Position numbers and translations under genes: made by a program. Below the pieces are notes generated by a model. The model was not told where the DNA came from. It saw nothing but the letters and a program-made list of their open reading frames with translations, and searched no databases. From IMG/VR virus record IMGVR_UViG_3300044990_000705, positions 1-52,401 of that record: a stretch of DNA of 52,401 bases; one strand, 5' to 3'. Positions 16,521-25,737 of the stretch are shown piece by piece. The first letter of the stretch is position 1. The number at the start of each line of letters is the position of its first letter. The stretch is from a virus.

Positions 16521-16985
16521 ATGAGAGAATCATTTAACAAAGCATTTGAGATAGTAATTGGACTTGAGGGCAAGATATCTAATGATCCAAATGATCCTGG
16601 CGGACTTACTATTTGGGGACTTTCTAGCAAATATAATCCTGAAGCTCACATAGGAATGACAATTAACCAGGCGAAGAAAGTTTATTTTGAAAAGTATTGG
16701 ATTCCTGCTGGAAGTGAAACAGCTCCATTTCCACTTGACATTTGCCTGTTTGATGCAAAGGTTAATCCACAAGACAACAAAGAATGGCCAGGGAACTCAA
16801 TGGATGAGTTGATGAAATTTCATCCTGAAAATTGGCAAGAGTATTTAATCTTGAGGATGGTAAGATATTCTAAATGTTCCAAAGATATATATGTTAAAGG
16901 GCATCTTAATCGAATCCTGAAACTTTATTTGGCAATAAAGGAAATACAGAATGGACAACTGGCTAATAGCACAGCTCAAAGATAA
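16521..16985 (+). CDS. Endolysin, GH108-type N-acetylmuramidase
   Basis: 154 residues. The N-terminal GLEGKISNDPNDPGG (14-28) followed by TIWGLSS matches glycoside hydrolase family 108, with E16 as the expected catalytic acid. The middle helix motif (TINQAKKVYFEKYWIPAG) and FDAKVN also fit. It lacks a signal peptide, so it needs a holin to reach peptidoglycan. The C-terminus is shorter and less conserved than typical. It overlaps 16951 by 35 bp. Confidence 0.88.
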   Translation: MRESFNKAFEIVIGLEGKISNDPNDPGGLTIWGLSSKYNPEAHIGMTINQAKKVYFEKYWIPAGSETAPFPLDICLFDAKVNPQDNKEWPGNSMDELMKFHPENWQEYLILRMVRYSKCSKDIYVKGHLNRILKLYLAIKEIQNGQLANSTAQR

Positions 16986-17142
16986 TTTAATAACCATCTG
17001 GGCAATCCTTGAAATCCTTCGTGGAGTAGCATGGCTAACTCCTACAGTTAAGGATGACAAGGTTATAACGCTGTTGCAAGGAATCTATTGGGGAATCAAA
17101 GAACGTAAAGCCAATAAGTCTACAGGAGTTGATAATGCTTGA
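16951..17142 (+). CDS. Small lysis-cassette protein, holin-associated
   Basis: 63 residues with AAAGGA 9 bases upstream inside the endolysin gene. Residues 10-35 (IWAILEILRGVAWLTPTVKDDK) are hydrophobic then charged, a pattern seen in small proteins beside phage lysozymes. Whether it crosses the membrane is uncertain. It overlaps the endolysin end and the next start. Confidence 0.65.
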   Translation: MDNWLIAQLKDNLITIWAILEILRGVAWLTPTVKDDKVITLLQGIYWGIKERKANKSTGVDNA

Positions 17143-17359
17143 AGATCGTCCACCATCGAATGAAGAAAGATATGCAATAACAGTTGATTTATTAAAACTT
17201 TGGCGAGAATTTAAAGGAGAGCAATATGATAGCTATGAACATCCTTGCGGTGATTACTGCACTTCCAGGCTTAGTGAAATTGATAAGAGAATTGATGCAG
17301 CAATTGCAGGAGCAGCTAGGCCCAGGAACGGGAGTGGAGAAGAAGAAAGTGGTTCTTGA
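17135..17359 (+). CDS. Small soluble lysis-cassette protein
   Basis: 74 residues from ATG 17135 with AGGAG 6 bases upstream; an in-frame TTG at 17129 is less likely. It is charged, with two cysteines (CGDYC), and no membrane segment. The last 134 bases are shared, out of frame, with the gene at 17226. Both have good ribosome binding sites, so I call both, with this one less certain because its C-terminus (ARPRNGSGEEESGS) looks low-complexity. Confidence 0.5.
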   Translation: MLEDRPPSNEERYAITVDLLKLWREFKGEQYDSYEHPCGDYCTSRLSEIDKRIDAAIAGAARPRNGSGEEESGS

Positions 17360-17456
17360 TGTGGTAGCTGGAGTTGTTGGAGATGAGGGAGTTTGGGAAA
17401 GTGTAAAAGGGATTTTCTCTTGGATCATTGATTGTATTGCTATGTTCAAAAAATGA
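17226..17456 (+). CDS. Small hydrophobic protein, candidate holin
   Basis: 76 residues with AAAGGAG 6 bases upstream. Hydrophobic segments lie at ~4-20 (MNILAVITALPGLVKLI) and ~44-72 (VLDVVAGVV ... IFSWIIDCIAMF), separated by a charged linker. That fits a two-segment holin or antiholin. The last five codons are supplied by repeat copy 7, whose TGA is the stop, so the repeat contributes coding sequence. Confidence 0.6.
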   Translation: MIAMNILAVITALPGLVKLIRELMQQLQEQLGPGTGVEKKKVVLDVVAGVVGDEGVWESVKGIFSWIIDCIAMFKK

Positions 17457-17462
17457 ACAAAG
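17440..17462. repeat. 23-bp palindromic repeat, copy 7
   Basis: Encodes the C-terminal AMFKK and stop of the candidate holin; its 3' arm AACAAAG plus GG is the ribosome binding site of 17469. Confidence 0.9.
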
Positions 17463-17468
17463 GGTGTT

Positions 17469-18116
17469 ATGGATACCTACGACCAACAAAGAACTCAAAG
17501 ATCAATTTTAAATATTTTAACTTCTCTTGGCCTTGAAGATATTAACATATTGTTGGAATTGTTTTCAAACTTTATATCTTTAAGTCAAACAACAATGGCT
17601 AATGGATCATTTCTGGGGCGCAAGGTAAGTGGAATTGGGCCAGTTGATGAAGTTACATTAGATGAAGTTAAAACATTTCTGGGTATAGAGCTTGACCCAA
17701 AGATAAAATTCACAGCTGAAGGTGGTTTGGCAGTTAAGTTGATAAATAAAACTGGATTGCCATCTATCAAAGGCTATTGTGTAACACCTGAGAGTGCTGA
17801 TAGTGGTGTAGTTCTTGTGCCTATTGGAGAGCCAGATTGTATTGGAGTATTTTATGAAAGTGGAATTGCTGATGGATCTGAAGCTTGGGTTGTTGTAAGT
17901 GGAATTGCGGAAGTGTATTTTTGGAATGCTGCTACTCGTGGCTATCTTGCAAGAACTGGACTGGCTTCTGATACAGGCGAAATATCTGGCCAAGCATTAT
18001 CTGAAGCTATTCCTACAACTCCATTTGCAGTTGATAAACATTTCTGTGAAATAGGTCATATTCTTGAAACAAAAATAGCCAGTGGTTTAGCTAAAACGAT
18101 ATTGCATTTTAACTAA
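17469..18116 (+). CDS. Putative virion structural/decoration protein
   Basis: 215 residues. The N-terminal 45 residues are helical. A beta-rich body has repeated short strands and Gly turns (GYCVTPESADSGVVLVPIGEP, VVVSGIAEVYFWNAATRGYLARTGLAS). The pattern recalls capsid-stabilising DUF2190-like proteins. It sits directly before TerL within a repeat-bounded module, which favours a head role. The family call is uncertain. Confidence 0.6.
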   Translation: MDTYDQQRTQRSILNILTSLGLEDINILLELFSNFISLSQTTMANGSFLGRKVSGIGPVDEVTLDEVKTFLGIELDPKIKFTAEGGLAVKLINKTGLPSIKGYCVTPESADSGVVLVPIGEPDCIGVFYESGIADGSEAWVVVSGIAEVYFWNAATRGYLARTGLASDTGEISGQALSEAIPTTPFAVDKHFCEIGHILETKIASGLAKTILHFN

Positions 18117-18123
18117 GGGTGTT

Positions 18124-19593
18124 ATGGAACGATCTAATGAAATGGATGAGATACTCAGGCAATGTTACTTGAGTACAAAAGTGTGCTCAAAGGTACTATT
18201 TCCTGAACGCTTTCACAGGCCATTCTCAACTTTGCATGATGAGATTTTCAAAGTTCTTGATGATGATAGTATACGCAAAGTGGTGATCGCTGCACCTCGT
18301 GGATTTGGCAAGACATCAATTGACACTATCTCATATCCAGCAAAGAAGATTTTATTTAGGGAGAAAAAGTTTATAGTCCCAGTATCGTGTACGGCAACAA
18401 GTGCTGTTATGCAAGGTGAGAACTTGAAGCGGGAGTTGCTCTACAACCCTGACATCACTCGGTTATTTGGCCCTATGAAATCTGACTCTTTCAGCAAAGA
18501 GCAGTGGGTGACACAAAGTGGTACAATGATTATGCCTCGTGGTGCAGGCCAGCAAATACGTGGTCTTCTGTTCGAGCGCTATCGACCTGACTTGATAATA
18601 GCTGATGATCTTGAAGATGCTGAAGGGGTTAAGAATGAAGAGCAAAGATTGAAGCTCAAAGAGTGGTGGTTCTCAGATGTTTGCAATAGTGTAGATCGTG
18701 GATCGAAGAACTGGAAGATCATAATGGTCGGAACTGTGCTTCATGAGGATTCATTGCTGGTGAACTTGCTTGAAGATCCTGAGTGGCATTCAGTTCACCT
18801 ATCAATCTGTGATGATGATCTTAAGAGCAATTGGCCAGATTTTATAACTGATGATGAAGTTAAAGCACTTTATGAGAGCCACAAAAATCGCACTCCAAGT
18901 CAAGTTGATCTATTTTATCGTGAGTATCGTAACATACCTATCAGTACAGAAGATGCAACATTTAAGCCAGATTATTTTAAGTATTATGATGAAGGTGAGT
19001 TTGCAAGTAGTCAGAAATCAAAGGATTGCATAACGGTAGTTATAGTCGATCCTGCTAAAACAGTGAAACTTCACAGCGCTGATAGTGCAATTATCGGTAT
19101 AAGCTTTGATCGGGAATCTAGGGCGATATACATAAGAGATGTGGATGCAGGCAAGTTTTATCCTGAGGAATTGTATGACAAAGCTATTGATATGGTGGAG
19201 AGGATTAGGGCGAGAATCATAGCGCCGGAGGTAACTTCACTTAACGAATTCATAACTCAGCCATTTCTCAACCAGCTAAAACTAAGGGGATGTTGGGCAC
19301 AGTTTGTTGAACTCAAAGCAAGGATGAAGAAGGAAGATCGTATCAGTGCGCTCGTGCCATACTATCGCCAAGGCTTTGTCTTCCATAATAAAAGTTGTTG
19401 CCAAAAACTTGAGTCGCAATTACTTAGCTATCCACGATCAAGACTGTGGGACGTGATGGATGCAGAGGCTTATATCATTGAGCTGATGGAACTTGAAGGC
19501 CAGTACTTCGACCCACCTGATATACCAGAAGATGATGAGAGTTATTTTGATCTTGAAAATGATGGAATAATAAAAGACTGGAGATTAGTTTAA
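18124..19593 (+). CDS. terL: Terminase large subunit (TerL)
   Basis: 489 residues. ATPase: Walker A-like APRGFGKTS (~58-66) and Walker B LIIADDLED (~157-165). Nuclease: VVIVDPAKT (~301) and further acidic residues (APEVTS near 366) of the RNase H-fold terminase nuclease. It powers packaging with TerS and the portal. It shares a base with the portal start (19593). Confidence 0.93.
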   Translation: MERSNEMDEILRQCYLSTKVCSKVLFPERFHRPFSTLHDEIFKVLDDDSIRKVVIAAPRGFGKTSIDTISYPAKKILFREKKFIVPVSCTATSAVMQGENLKRELLYNPDITRLFGPMKSDSFSKEQWVTQSGTMIMPRGAGQQIRGLLFERYRPDLIIADDLEDAEGVKNEEQRLKLKEWWFSDVCNSVDRGSKNWKIIMVGTVLHEDSLLVNLLEDPEWHSVHLSICDDDLKSNWPDFITDDEVKALYESHKNRTPSQVDLFYREYRNIPISTEDATFKPDYFKYYDEGEFASSQKSKDCITVVIVDPAKTVKLHSADSAIIGISFDRESRAIYIRDVDAGKFYPEELYDKAIDMVERIRARIIAPEVTSLNEFITQPFLNQLKLRGCWAQFVELKARMKKEDRISALVPYYRQGFVFHNKSCCQKLESQLLSYPRSRLWDVMDAEAYIIELMELEGQYFDPPDIPEDDESYFDLENDGIIKDWRLV

Positions 19594-21608
19594 TGCCAAT
19601 TATAGATTATGGTGCTAATAATGGAAGTCCGACAAATTTCCAGGGAACGAATTTTGACTATGATTACCCTGAAGGACTTGATCTTAAGCCGGGAAGTTTG
19701 TTGCATACAAAGTTGGTGAATGAGATAAAATCTCGTGCACTTGCATCACAGCGAACTATGTCAACCCGGTATGATGCTTGGAATAATATAGATTGGACGC
19801 TTAGTGCGTATATCAATCTGGATGAAAAAGAACAGATTGTGAAAGAGAAAGATGCACGTAAGCCAACTAGCATTGTCTTCCCATATAGTTATGCTATAAT
19901 GGAAACACTGCTTGGCTATCTAGTTGCGGCATTCTTTCAAGATCCAATCTTCCGTTATGAAGGTGTATCACCTGAGGATACTCTTGGTGCTATTATGATG
20001 GAGAAGGTAATTGATCTTCACTGTAACAAAAGCAAAGTAGCACTCAACTTGCACACCCTGTTTCGTGATAATCTTGCCTATGGTTTTGGAGTTGCTGCGC
20101 CGGGGTGGGTGACTAAATATGGTCGTAGGACTGTAGCCAAGGAAAATGGAATCCAAGGTGTGCTTGGTCAACTTATTGGTGCGGGAAGTGTGAAAAGCAG
20201 TGAAGAAACGATATTATTTGAGGGGAATGAACTTAGCAATATTGATCCTTATCTGTGTTTACCAGATCCAAATGTCAGTATTCATGACCAGCAAAAGGGA
20301 GAGTTCTTTGGATGGTTAGAGAAAACCAACCTAATGAACATGCTGAGTGAAGAACGCAATAGCAAAAGCATGTTTAATGTTAAGTATTTGAAGCAAGTGC
20401 AGAATAAAAGATCCTCGCTATTTGAAGGTGACAAATCTGAACGTGAGCGAAAAACTGGATCAACATCAAGAGTTAATGATGATAATACTACAAGTCGTGT
20501 AGATAACATCCACATGTTCATAAAGCTGATTCCCAAAGATTGGAATCTTGGTGATAGTGAATATCCAGAAAAGTGGGCATTTTGTCTGAGTGCAGATGAG
20601 GTTATCACTAAGTGCAAACCCCTTGACCTCGATCATAATATGTTTCCTATTGCTATCAGCGCAAGTGACTTTGATGGTTATAGCACTACGCCAATATCAA
20701 GGATTGAGATCTTGGGCGGAATGCAAGGGATATTGGATTGGCTCTTCAATACACATATTAGCAATGTTCGCAAAGCAATAAACGACATGCTTATCGTTGA
20801 CCCTTTCTTGGTTAATGTTAAGGATATTGAAGATCCTAAACCAGGCAAGCTTATTCGTTTGCGAAGACCTGCGTGGGGAAAAGGTGTGAAAGATGCTGTA
20901 CAACAGCTTGCAGTGCAGGATGTAACAAAGGGTCATATTGCTGACTCGGCATGGATAGTGCAGTGGATGCAGAAGATCGGCGCAGCGGATGATGCAAGTA
21001 TGGGTGCGTTGAGAACTGGTGGGCCTGAGAGGTTGACAGGAAAAGAGTTTGAAGGCACCAGGGCTGGCGGGTTCACCAGGCTTGAGCGGATGGCAAGAAT
21101 TATTGCGTTGCAATCTATGCAAGACATTGGCTATATGTTTGCCTCACACACAAAGCAACTTATGAGTGAAGAGTTGTATGTCACTACCACTGGCCGGTGG
21201 CAGCAGATGTTGATGACTGAATATGGTGAACGAGTTATGGCTAATAAGATGAAGGTCTCACCCTTTGATATTCTTGTTGACTATGATGTGAAGGTAAGGG
21301 ATGGTAGTGTGCCAGGGAGCAATTATTCTGAAGTGTGGACTAAGATGTTTGAAATGATAGCTACCGAGCCAAGGCTGCAGCAGAAGTTTGACATAGTCAA
21401 AGTCTTCGAACATATAGCCAGGAACAATGGTGCGAAGAATATCGAGGAGTTTGAAATAATGCCTATGCCAGATGAACAAGTGCAACAGCAGGTGCAAGCT
21501 GGCAACATGGTTCCTTTGCAAGATGTTGCTGCACAAGAGCGATTCTTGCCTGAAGGAGCACAGAATATTCTTAATGGAATTACAAGTGCAGGTTATTTAC
21601 AAGGATAA
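19593..21608 (+). CDS. Portal protein
   Basis: 671 residues, the expected size for a podovirus portal. It has a helix-rich core with the PTSIVFPYSYAIMETLLGYLV region and a long central domain. A Gln-rich C-terminus (DEQVQQQVQAGN) may form the barrel or crown. Its position after TerL and before scaffold and capsid supports the call. Confidence 0.88.
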   Translation: MPIIDYGANNGSPTNFQGTNFDYDYPEGLDLKPGSLLHTKLVNEIKSRALASQRTMSTRYDAWNNIDWTLSAYINLDEKEQIVKEKDARKPTSIVFPYSYAIMETLLGYLVAAFFQDPIFRYEGVSPEDTLGAIMMEKVIDLHCNKSKVALNLHTLFRDNLAYGFGVAAPGWVTKYGRRTVAKENGIQGVLGQLIGAGSVKSSEETILFEGNELSNIDPYLCLPDPNVSIHDQQKGEFFGWLEKTNLMNMLSEERNSKSMFNVKYLKQVQNKRSSLFEGDKSERERKTGSTSRVNDDNTTSRVDNIHMFIKLIPKDWNLGDSEYPEKWAFCLSADEVITKCKPLDLDHNMFPIAISASDFDGYSTTPISRIEILGGMQGILDWLFNTHISNVRKAINDMLIVDPFLVNVKDIEDPKPGKLIRLRRPAWGKGVKDAVQQLAVQDVTKGHIADSAWIVQWMQKIGAADDASMGALRTGGPERLTGKEFEGTRAGGFTRLERMARIIALQSMQDIGYMFASHTKQLMSEELYVTTTGRWQQMLMTEYGERVMANKMKVSPFDILVDYDVKVRDGSVPGSNYSEVWTKMFEMIATEPRLQQKFDIVKVFEHIARNNGAKNIEEFEIMPMPDEQVQQQVQAGNMVPLQDVAAQERFLPEGAQNILNGITSAGYLQG

Positions 21609-21610
21609 TT

Positions 21611-21817
21611 ATGCTAACCAAAAGTGAACTTGAAAGATTTATAGATGATCCAGTGTGGAAAGTTTTTAGAGAAGAGTTACAATCTATCCACGCTAATGTT
21701 ATGGCGAGTATACTATGTATGGATGAACCACTTCAGATCTATCGGGCACAAGGAAGATCCGAAGTGCTGATCGATATGATGAAGTGGCCTGAGATGCAGC
21801 TTGAAGAGCTTGACTAA
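21611..21817 (+). CDS. Small hypothetical head-module protein
   Basis: 68 residues starting 2 bases after the portal stop, with AAGGA upstream. Fully helical and acidic (MLTKSELERFIDDPVWKVF). Small helical proteins between portal and scaffold are common in phages; function unknown. Confidence 0.7.
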   Translation: MLTKSELERFIDDPVWKVFREELQSIHANVMASILCMDEPLQIYRAQGRSEVLIDMMKWPEMQLEELD

Positions 21818-21840
21818 CTATGTTTAAAAAATGAACAAAG
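21818..21840. repeat. 23-bp palindromic repeat, copy 8
   Basis: Starts directly after the stop of the preceding gene; the 3' arm AACAAAG plus GAG is the ribosome binding site of the scaffold gene. Confidence 0.9.
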
Positions 21841-21852
21841 GAGAGTGATCTA

Positions 21853-22698
21853 ATGGAAACTGATGAAAGCCAAAAGGAACAAGTCGATAGTATGTTGTCT
21901 GACTTTTTTCCATCTTCTGAACAACCTGTTGAAGAACCTGTTGCTGAGGAGCCAGCGGATGAAACGAAAGGGGAAGAAAGCCAAGCTGATGAAGGAGAGA
22001 CAACAAAAGAAGAAGTTACTGATATTGAAGATAAAGAAAGAAAAGAAACACCTGCAGAGATCACGCCAGTAGCAGAAGAAGTCCAAGTTGCTGATGATGA
22101 GATCACCACAATCAAGAAGCAGAATGAAATCTTGATGCAGAGGATAGAGGAATTATCTGGCAAGATCATGGAGCCAGCGAAAGTTGCTGAACCACAAGTG
22201 CAAGAGAGCCAGACAAATCCAAGTGTTTATGATATCATAGGTGACAACGATATAGATGATGTGCTGGCGAGTAAAGAGCTTTTCAACTCTGCTATCTCAA
22301 AAGCTATGAAAATGGCTGAAGAGAGTGCTGTGCAGAAGATCTTCACCAGCTTACCTCACATCGTGATGAAGCAGATGCAACAGCAGTTCACTATCAAGCA
22401 GGCCACAGATGAGTTCTATCGTGATAACCCAGACCTTGAACCAGTGAAGAAAACTGTGGCGGCTGTAGCGAATGAAATTTATAGTACAAATCCACAACTT
22501 TCAGTTGTAGAAATATTCCAAAAATCAGCAGAGAAAACAAGGGAGATATTAGGCCTTCGGAAACAAGCGACAAGATTAGTCAACGAGCAGGGAAGGATGC
22601 CGGAGTTGGTGAAAAGAACGCAGGGGAATAGAGAGAAAATGAAGATTCCTAATGTAGATAAAATGCAGCAGGAATTGTCGGATTTACTTAATTTCTAA
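21853..22698 (+). CDS. Scaffolding protein
   Basis: 281 residues. The first ~85 are strongly acidic and repetitive (EEPVAEEPADE), followed by a coiled coil near 90-115 (IKKQNEILMQRIEELSGKI) and a helical C-terminus that ends basic. This is typical of podovirus scaffolds that guide capsid assembly and leave before packaging. It lies between portal and capsid. Confidence 0.85.
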   Translation: METDESQKEQVDSMLSDFFPSSEQPVEEPVAEEPADETKGEESQADEGETTKEEVTDIEDKERKETPAEITPVAEEVQVADDEITTIKKQNEILMQRIEELSGKIMEPAKVAEPQVQESQTNPSVYDIIGDNDIDDVLASKELFNSAISKAMKMAEESAVQKIFTSLPHIVMKQMQQQFTIKQATDEFYRDNPDLEPVKKTVAAVANEIYSTNPQLSVVEIFQKSAEKTREILGLRKQATRLVNEQGRMPELVKRTQGNREKMKIPNVDKMQQELSDLLNF

Positions 22699-22713
22699 TT
22701 GGAGGTATTTTAA

Positions 22714-23082
22714 ATGGAAAGACGTCATGAAAGAATTAATAGTGATATGCTGGACAGCTCTAGAGGATTTAATGGTCTTGTGATTAATCTTACCACAGCT
22801 GTTCCTACATATCAAATGAAGGCTGTAGATCAGAATATCAGAGCAACTTCTGATGTGGCTGATGCTTCTGGTATTATCACGTTACCTAGTATGGCTGAGG
22901 CATGTGGGAAGTTCTATTATATCAGTGCTCCTACCGGTGCTGCTGGTGGTGATATCTCGCTGTATGTGAAAGAAACAGCGACTGAGCTTACCACTGTTGG
23001 TGACTTGGATGCTGATGGAGATTGGGTTATGCTGTTCTGTGATGGCTATGCTTGGAGAACAATTACCAGTGGTGTAGCATAA
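22714..23082 (+). CDS. Head decoration-like protein
   Basis: 122 residues, beta-rich from residue 20 (GLVINLTTAVPTYQM, ISAPTGAAGGDISLYV). It lies between scaffold and capsid with GGAGG upstream. The size and place fit a capsid decoration/stabilising protein; no sequence family is certain. Confidence 0.65.
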   Translation: MERRHERINSDMLDSSRGFNGLVINLTTAVPTYQMKAVDQNIRATSDVADASGIITLPSMAEACGKFYYISAPTGAAGGDISLYVKETATELTTVGDLDADGDWVMLFCDGYAWRTITSGVA

Positions 23083-23092
23083 GGAGGTTTGA

Positions 23093-23629
23093 ATGTTTAA
23101 TACTAAAGCTTTATCAAAAAGACTTCATGTGATTGAGACAAAGTTGGCAACTGTGGATGCTCTTCTCGATTACAAAGGTTGGCAGTGTTTGGAAAAATCT
23201 GATGGCACAGTGCCAGCAAATACAACTGATAGTCTATTCACAATTGCTGGAGGTCCTATTCATGCCAGGATTTTTGGGATTGTAACTACCGTCATTGGCG
23301 CTACTGCGGCAAATGGTACTTTGCAAATGACTACTACTAGTCCATCTGCCACTGTGGCAATCAGTACTGCTGTATCAGTTGCAAGTGCTGCGGCTGGTAG
23401 TGCAATTCACTTTGCAACTGTGGCTGCTGGCACTGTTCCAGTTTTGACTATCACTGCAAATGGTATTAACTGGTATGATCCTGCCACAGCTACAAAATTG
23501 CCAGCTGAGTTCTTCTTGCCGCCTGGGACTATTAAGTTTCATAGTTCTGCTGCAAACACTGGTAATATCAAATGGTACTTGTCATTTGTGCCTCTTTCTA
23601 CTAACACTGTAGTAACTGTTGCTGATTAA
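23093..23629 (+). CDS. Head decoration-like protein
   Basis: 178 residues with AAGGAGG upstream. After a short helical start it is beta-rich with many Ala, Thr and Gly residues. A glycine/proline turn region (FFLPPGTIKF) near residue 142 is common in such proteins. It directly precedes the capsid gene. Candidate decoration or head-fibre protein. Confidence 0.65.
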   Translation: MFNTKALSKRLHVIETKLATVDALLDYKGWQCLEKSDGTVPANTTDSLFTIAGGPIHARIFGIVTTVIGATAANGTLQMTTTSPSATVAISTAVSVASAAAGSAIHFATVAAGTVPVLTITANGINWYDPATATKLPAEFFLPPGTIKFHSSAANTGNIKWYLSFVPLSTNTVVTVAD

Positions 23630-23651
23630 TTTTTGAAAGGAGATTTATAGA

Positions 23652-24938
23652 ATGAACGGATTCTTAGGTATGCGTGGTACTGGTAATTGGGGAACAGATG
23701 AAAGACCTACTAACTTTCGTGAAGGGATTTTGTATCTGTATCCTAATGGGGAAATGCCTCTTACAGGTATTATGAGTAAAATGGGATCGGAGAAGGTTGA
23801 TGACCCGCAGTTCAGCTGGTGGACTAAGGGTTTGCCAGAACAGGCTGGGACAGTTGCAGATGTTTACACTGATGCAGCGTTGTCAACTGCTTATACCACT
23901 GGCGGTGCTGTTGGTGATGTGCTTTATGCGAAAGTAGCTGCAGCTGTTGAGAGCGAGATTCGTATAGGTCATATGGTTATGCTACGTAATACTGCGAACT
24001 ATCTCGATGATACCAGAGCGAAAGTTGTGGCAACGCTGAGCAACGGCGCAAGTTCTTACATTGCGTGTAAGTTGCTGCAGGCCGATCCTACCACCAATGG
24101 CATTGCTGATGTTAATCGGATCTTGGTAATTGGTAGTGTGAACCCGGAAGGTGGAGCTATGCCTTCTGCTATCAGCTACAGCCCGACCAAGTTTTATAAC
24201 TACACTCAAATCTTCCGCACTTCACTAAGTATCACTCGTACTGCCAGACTTACCAAGTTACGGACGAAGGCTCAGTATGAAGAAAGCAAACGTGAGGCAC
24301 TCCAGCTGCATGGTATTGAGATGGAGAAAGCCTTCTTGTGGTCTGTTAAGAGCGAGTTGACAGGTGCTAATGGAAAGCCTGAGAGAACTACTGATGGTAT
24401 TATTCCTTTTATGCTTGCTAATGGTGCAGTTAATTCTGACTTTTCCACTTCAAGCGATTTCACCAATAGCTATTGGGTAGATAAAGGTGAGGAATGGTTG
24501 GATACCCAGTTGGAGACCTTATTCCGCTATGGTTCCAGCGAACGTCTTGCGATTTGTGGTAGTGGTGTTATCCTTGGCATTAACAAGCTGGTTAAGGCTT
24601 ATGGTAACTACACTTTTACCCCACAGACCAAGAGCTATGGTATTAAAGTAATGGAATGGGTTACTCCGTTTGGTACTATTTATATGAAAACTCACCCGTT
24701 GTTTTCGTATGAAACAACTAACCGCAACAGCATGGTCTGCTTGGATATGAGTAATTTGAAGTATAAGTATATTACTGATACTACATTTTATGCTGATGCT
24801 GAAAAGCAGAACACTGGGCGGAATAGGATTGATGGCACAGATGAGGAATATCTGACTGAGTGTGGTCTTGAGATTCATCATCCTACCACATTTGCGTACC
24901 TGAGTGGCTTTAACACTGACAATGGCACTCCGGCGTAA
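23652..24938 (+). CDS. Major capsid protein
   Basis: 428 residues with AAAGGAG upstream. The N-terminal pattern (RGTGNWGTDERPTNFREG, then MGSEKVDDPQFSWWTK) is one I associate with podovirus major capsid proteins of the HK97-like fold annotated as DUF5309/SU10-type. It follows scaffold and is followed by a strong hairpin terminator, as expected for the most highly expressed gene. Confidence 0.88.
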   Translation: MNGFLGMRGTGNWGTDERPTNFREGILYLYPNGEMPLTGIMSKMGSEKVDDPQFSWWTKGLPEQAGTVADVYTDAALSTAYTTGGAVGDVLYAKVAAAVESEIRIGHMVMLRNTANYLDDTRAKVVATLSNGASSYIACKLLQADPTTNGIADVNRILVIGSVNPEGGAMPSAISYSPTKFYNYTQIFRTSLSITRTARLTKLRTKAQYEESKREALQLHGIEMEKAFLWSVKSELTGANGKPERTTDGIIPFMLANGAVNSDFSTSSDFTNSYWVDKGEEWLDTQLETLFRYGSSERLAICGSGVILGINKLVKAYGNYTFTPQTKSYGIKVMEWVTPFGTIYMKTHPLFSYETTNRNSMVCLDMSNLKYKYITDTTFYADAEKQNTGRNRIDGTDEEYLTECGLEIHHPTTFAYLSGFNTDNGTPA

Positions 24939-24951
24939 CAACTAACTCATG

Positions 24952-24990
24952 GTGACAGATGCTGTGGTGGTCTGTCACTATGTTCAATTT
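24952..24990 (+). terminator. Hairpin after capsid gene, terminator-like
   Basis: GTGACAGA (24952-24959) pairs with TCTGTCAC (24971-24978): 8 bp, 11-nt loop. A run of T (24988-24992) follows ~9 bases later, inside repeat copy 9. The T-run is too far for a textbook terminator, so partial termination or 3'-end protection of capsid mRNA is more likely. Confidence 0.5.
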
Positions 24991-25000
24991 TTAAACAGAG
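24978..25000. repeat. 23-bp palindromic repeat, copy 9
   Basis: T-rich core in the sense direction and AACAGAG 3' arm. Lies between the post-capsid hairpin and the GGAGG of 25011. Confidence 0.9.
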
Positions 25001-25010
25001 TGGAGGATAA

Positions 25011-25736
25011 ATGACACTTGTTGAGCTGAGAAGAAAGTTTGTGGAGCTTAGTGGAAGGTATGATCTGGTGTCGAATACCTCTACCTGGGCAGATAATGGA
25101 GCAGATTTTTTCATAAATGCTGGACAGAATTATCTGGATAGGTTGCTAACTGTGCCAGAAACCAAAGCAACATTGTTTTTTGCTTTGGCTAGTGGCCAAT
25201 ATGCTATCACATTCCAACAGAGATGCAGAGCGATTTTGGAAGTTTGGGTTAATAATAGTGAAGAACGTGTGTTGCTGGAAAAATGCTCGCTGAAAGATCT
25301 TAAAGAATATTATAGTGGATTAGTATCTGCTGCTGAAGTTGGCCAACCTTTGTATTATGCTCCAGCAAATATGAGAGCTCTTGAAACAACAGCACAAAAT
25401 TCACTTGGCACATTCTTGGGATTAAACAATGCTGAGACAGATGCAAAGTATAACTATCGTGGGATCATAGTTGCTCCGCCCTGTGATAGTGATTATGTAG
25501 TTGAAGTGCTTGGAATGTTTAACCAGGCAGTTTTATCTGATGATGATCAAGAGAACTATTGGACTCTTGAGGTTCCAGAGCTATTGCTGAAAGCTGCTCT
25601 CTATCAGCTTGAAATATTCTATCGTAACACTGAAGGTGCTAATGATTGGCTTAGGGCGATTCAGCTTGAAGTTGATGGATTAGACAAAGATAATGTGGAA
25701 GAAGAAATTTCAGACCTTGATGATATGGGAGATTGA
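25011..25736 (+). CDS. Head-tail adaptor / tail tube protein
   Basis: 241 residues, largely helical, with GGAGG upstream. The start (LVELRRKFVELSGRYDLV ... WADNGADFFINAGQNYLDRLL) matches podovirus adaptor proteins of the T7 gp11 / P22 gp4 type, which ring the portal. The C-terminus is acidic. It is followed 1 base later by a nozzle-like gene. Confidence 0.75.
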   Translation: MTLVELRRKFVELSGRYDLVSNTSTWADNGADFFINAGQNYLDRLLTVPETKATLFFALASGQYAITFQQRCRAILEVWVNNSEERVLLEKCSLKDLKEYYSGLVSAAEVGQPLYYAPANMRALETTAQNSLGTFLGLNNAETDAKYNYRGIIVAPPCDSDYVVEVLGMFNQAVLSDDDQENYWTLEVPELLLKAALYQLEIFYRNTEGANDWLRAIQLEVDGLDKDNVEEEISDLDDMGD

Positions 25737-25737
25737 G

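Noticed and set aside
18463-18645. Antisense open frames inside terL, portal, capsid and the giant internal protein
   Set aside because: Shadows of the real genes, without start signals and with biased composition.
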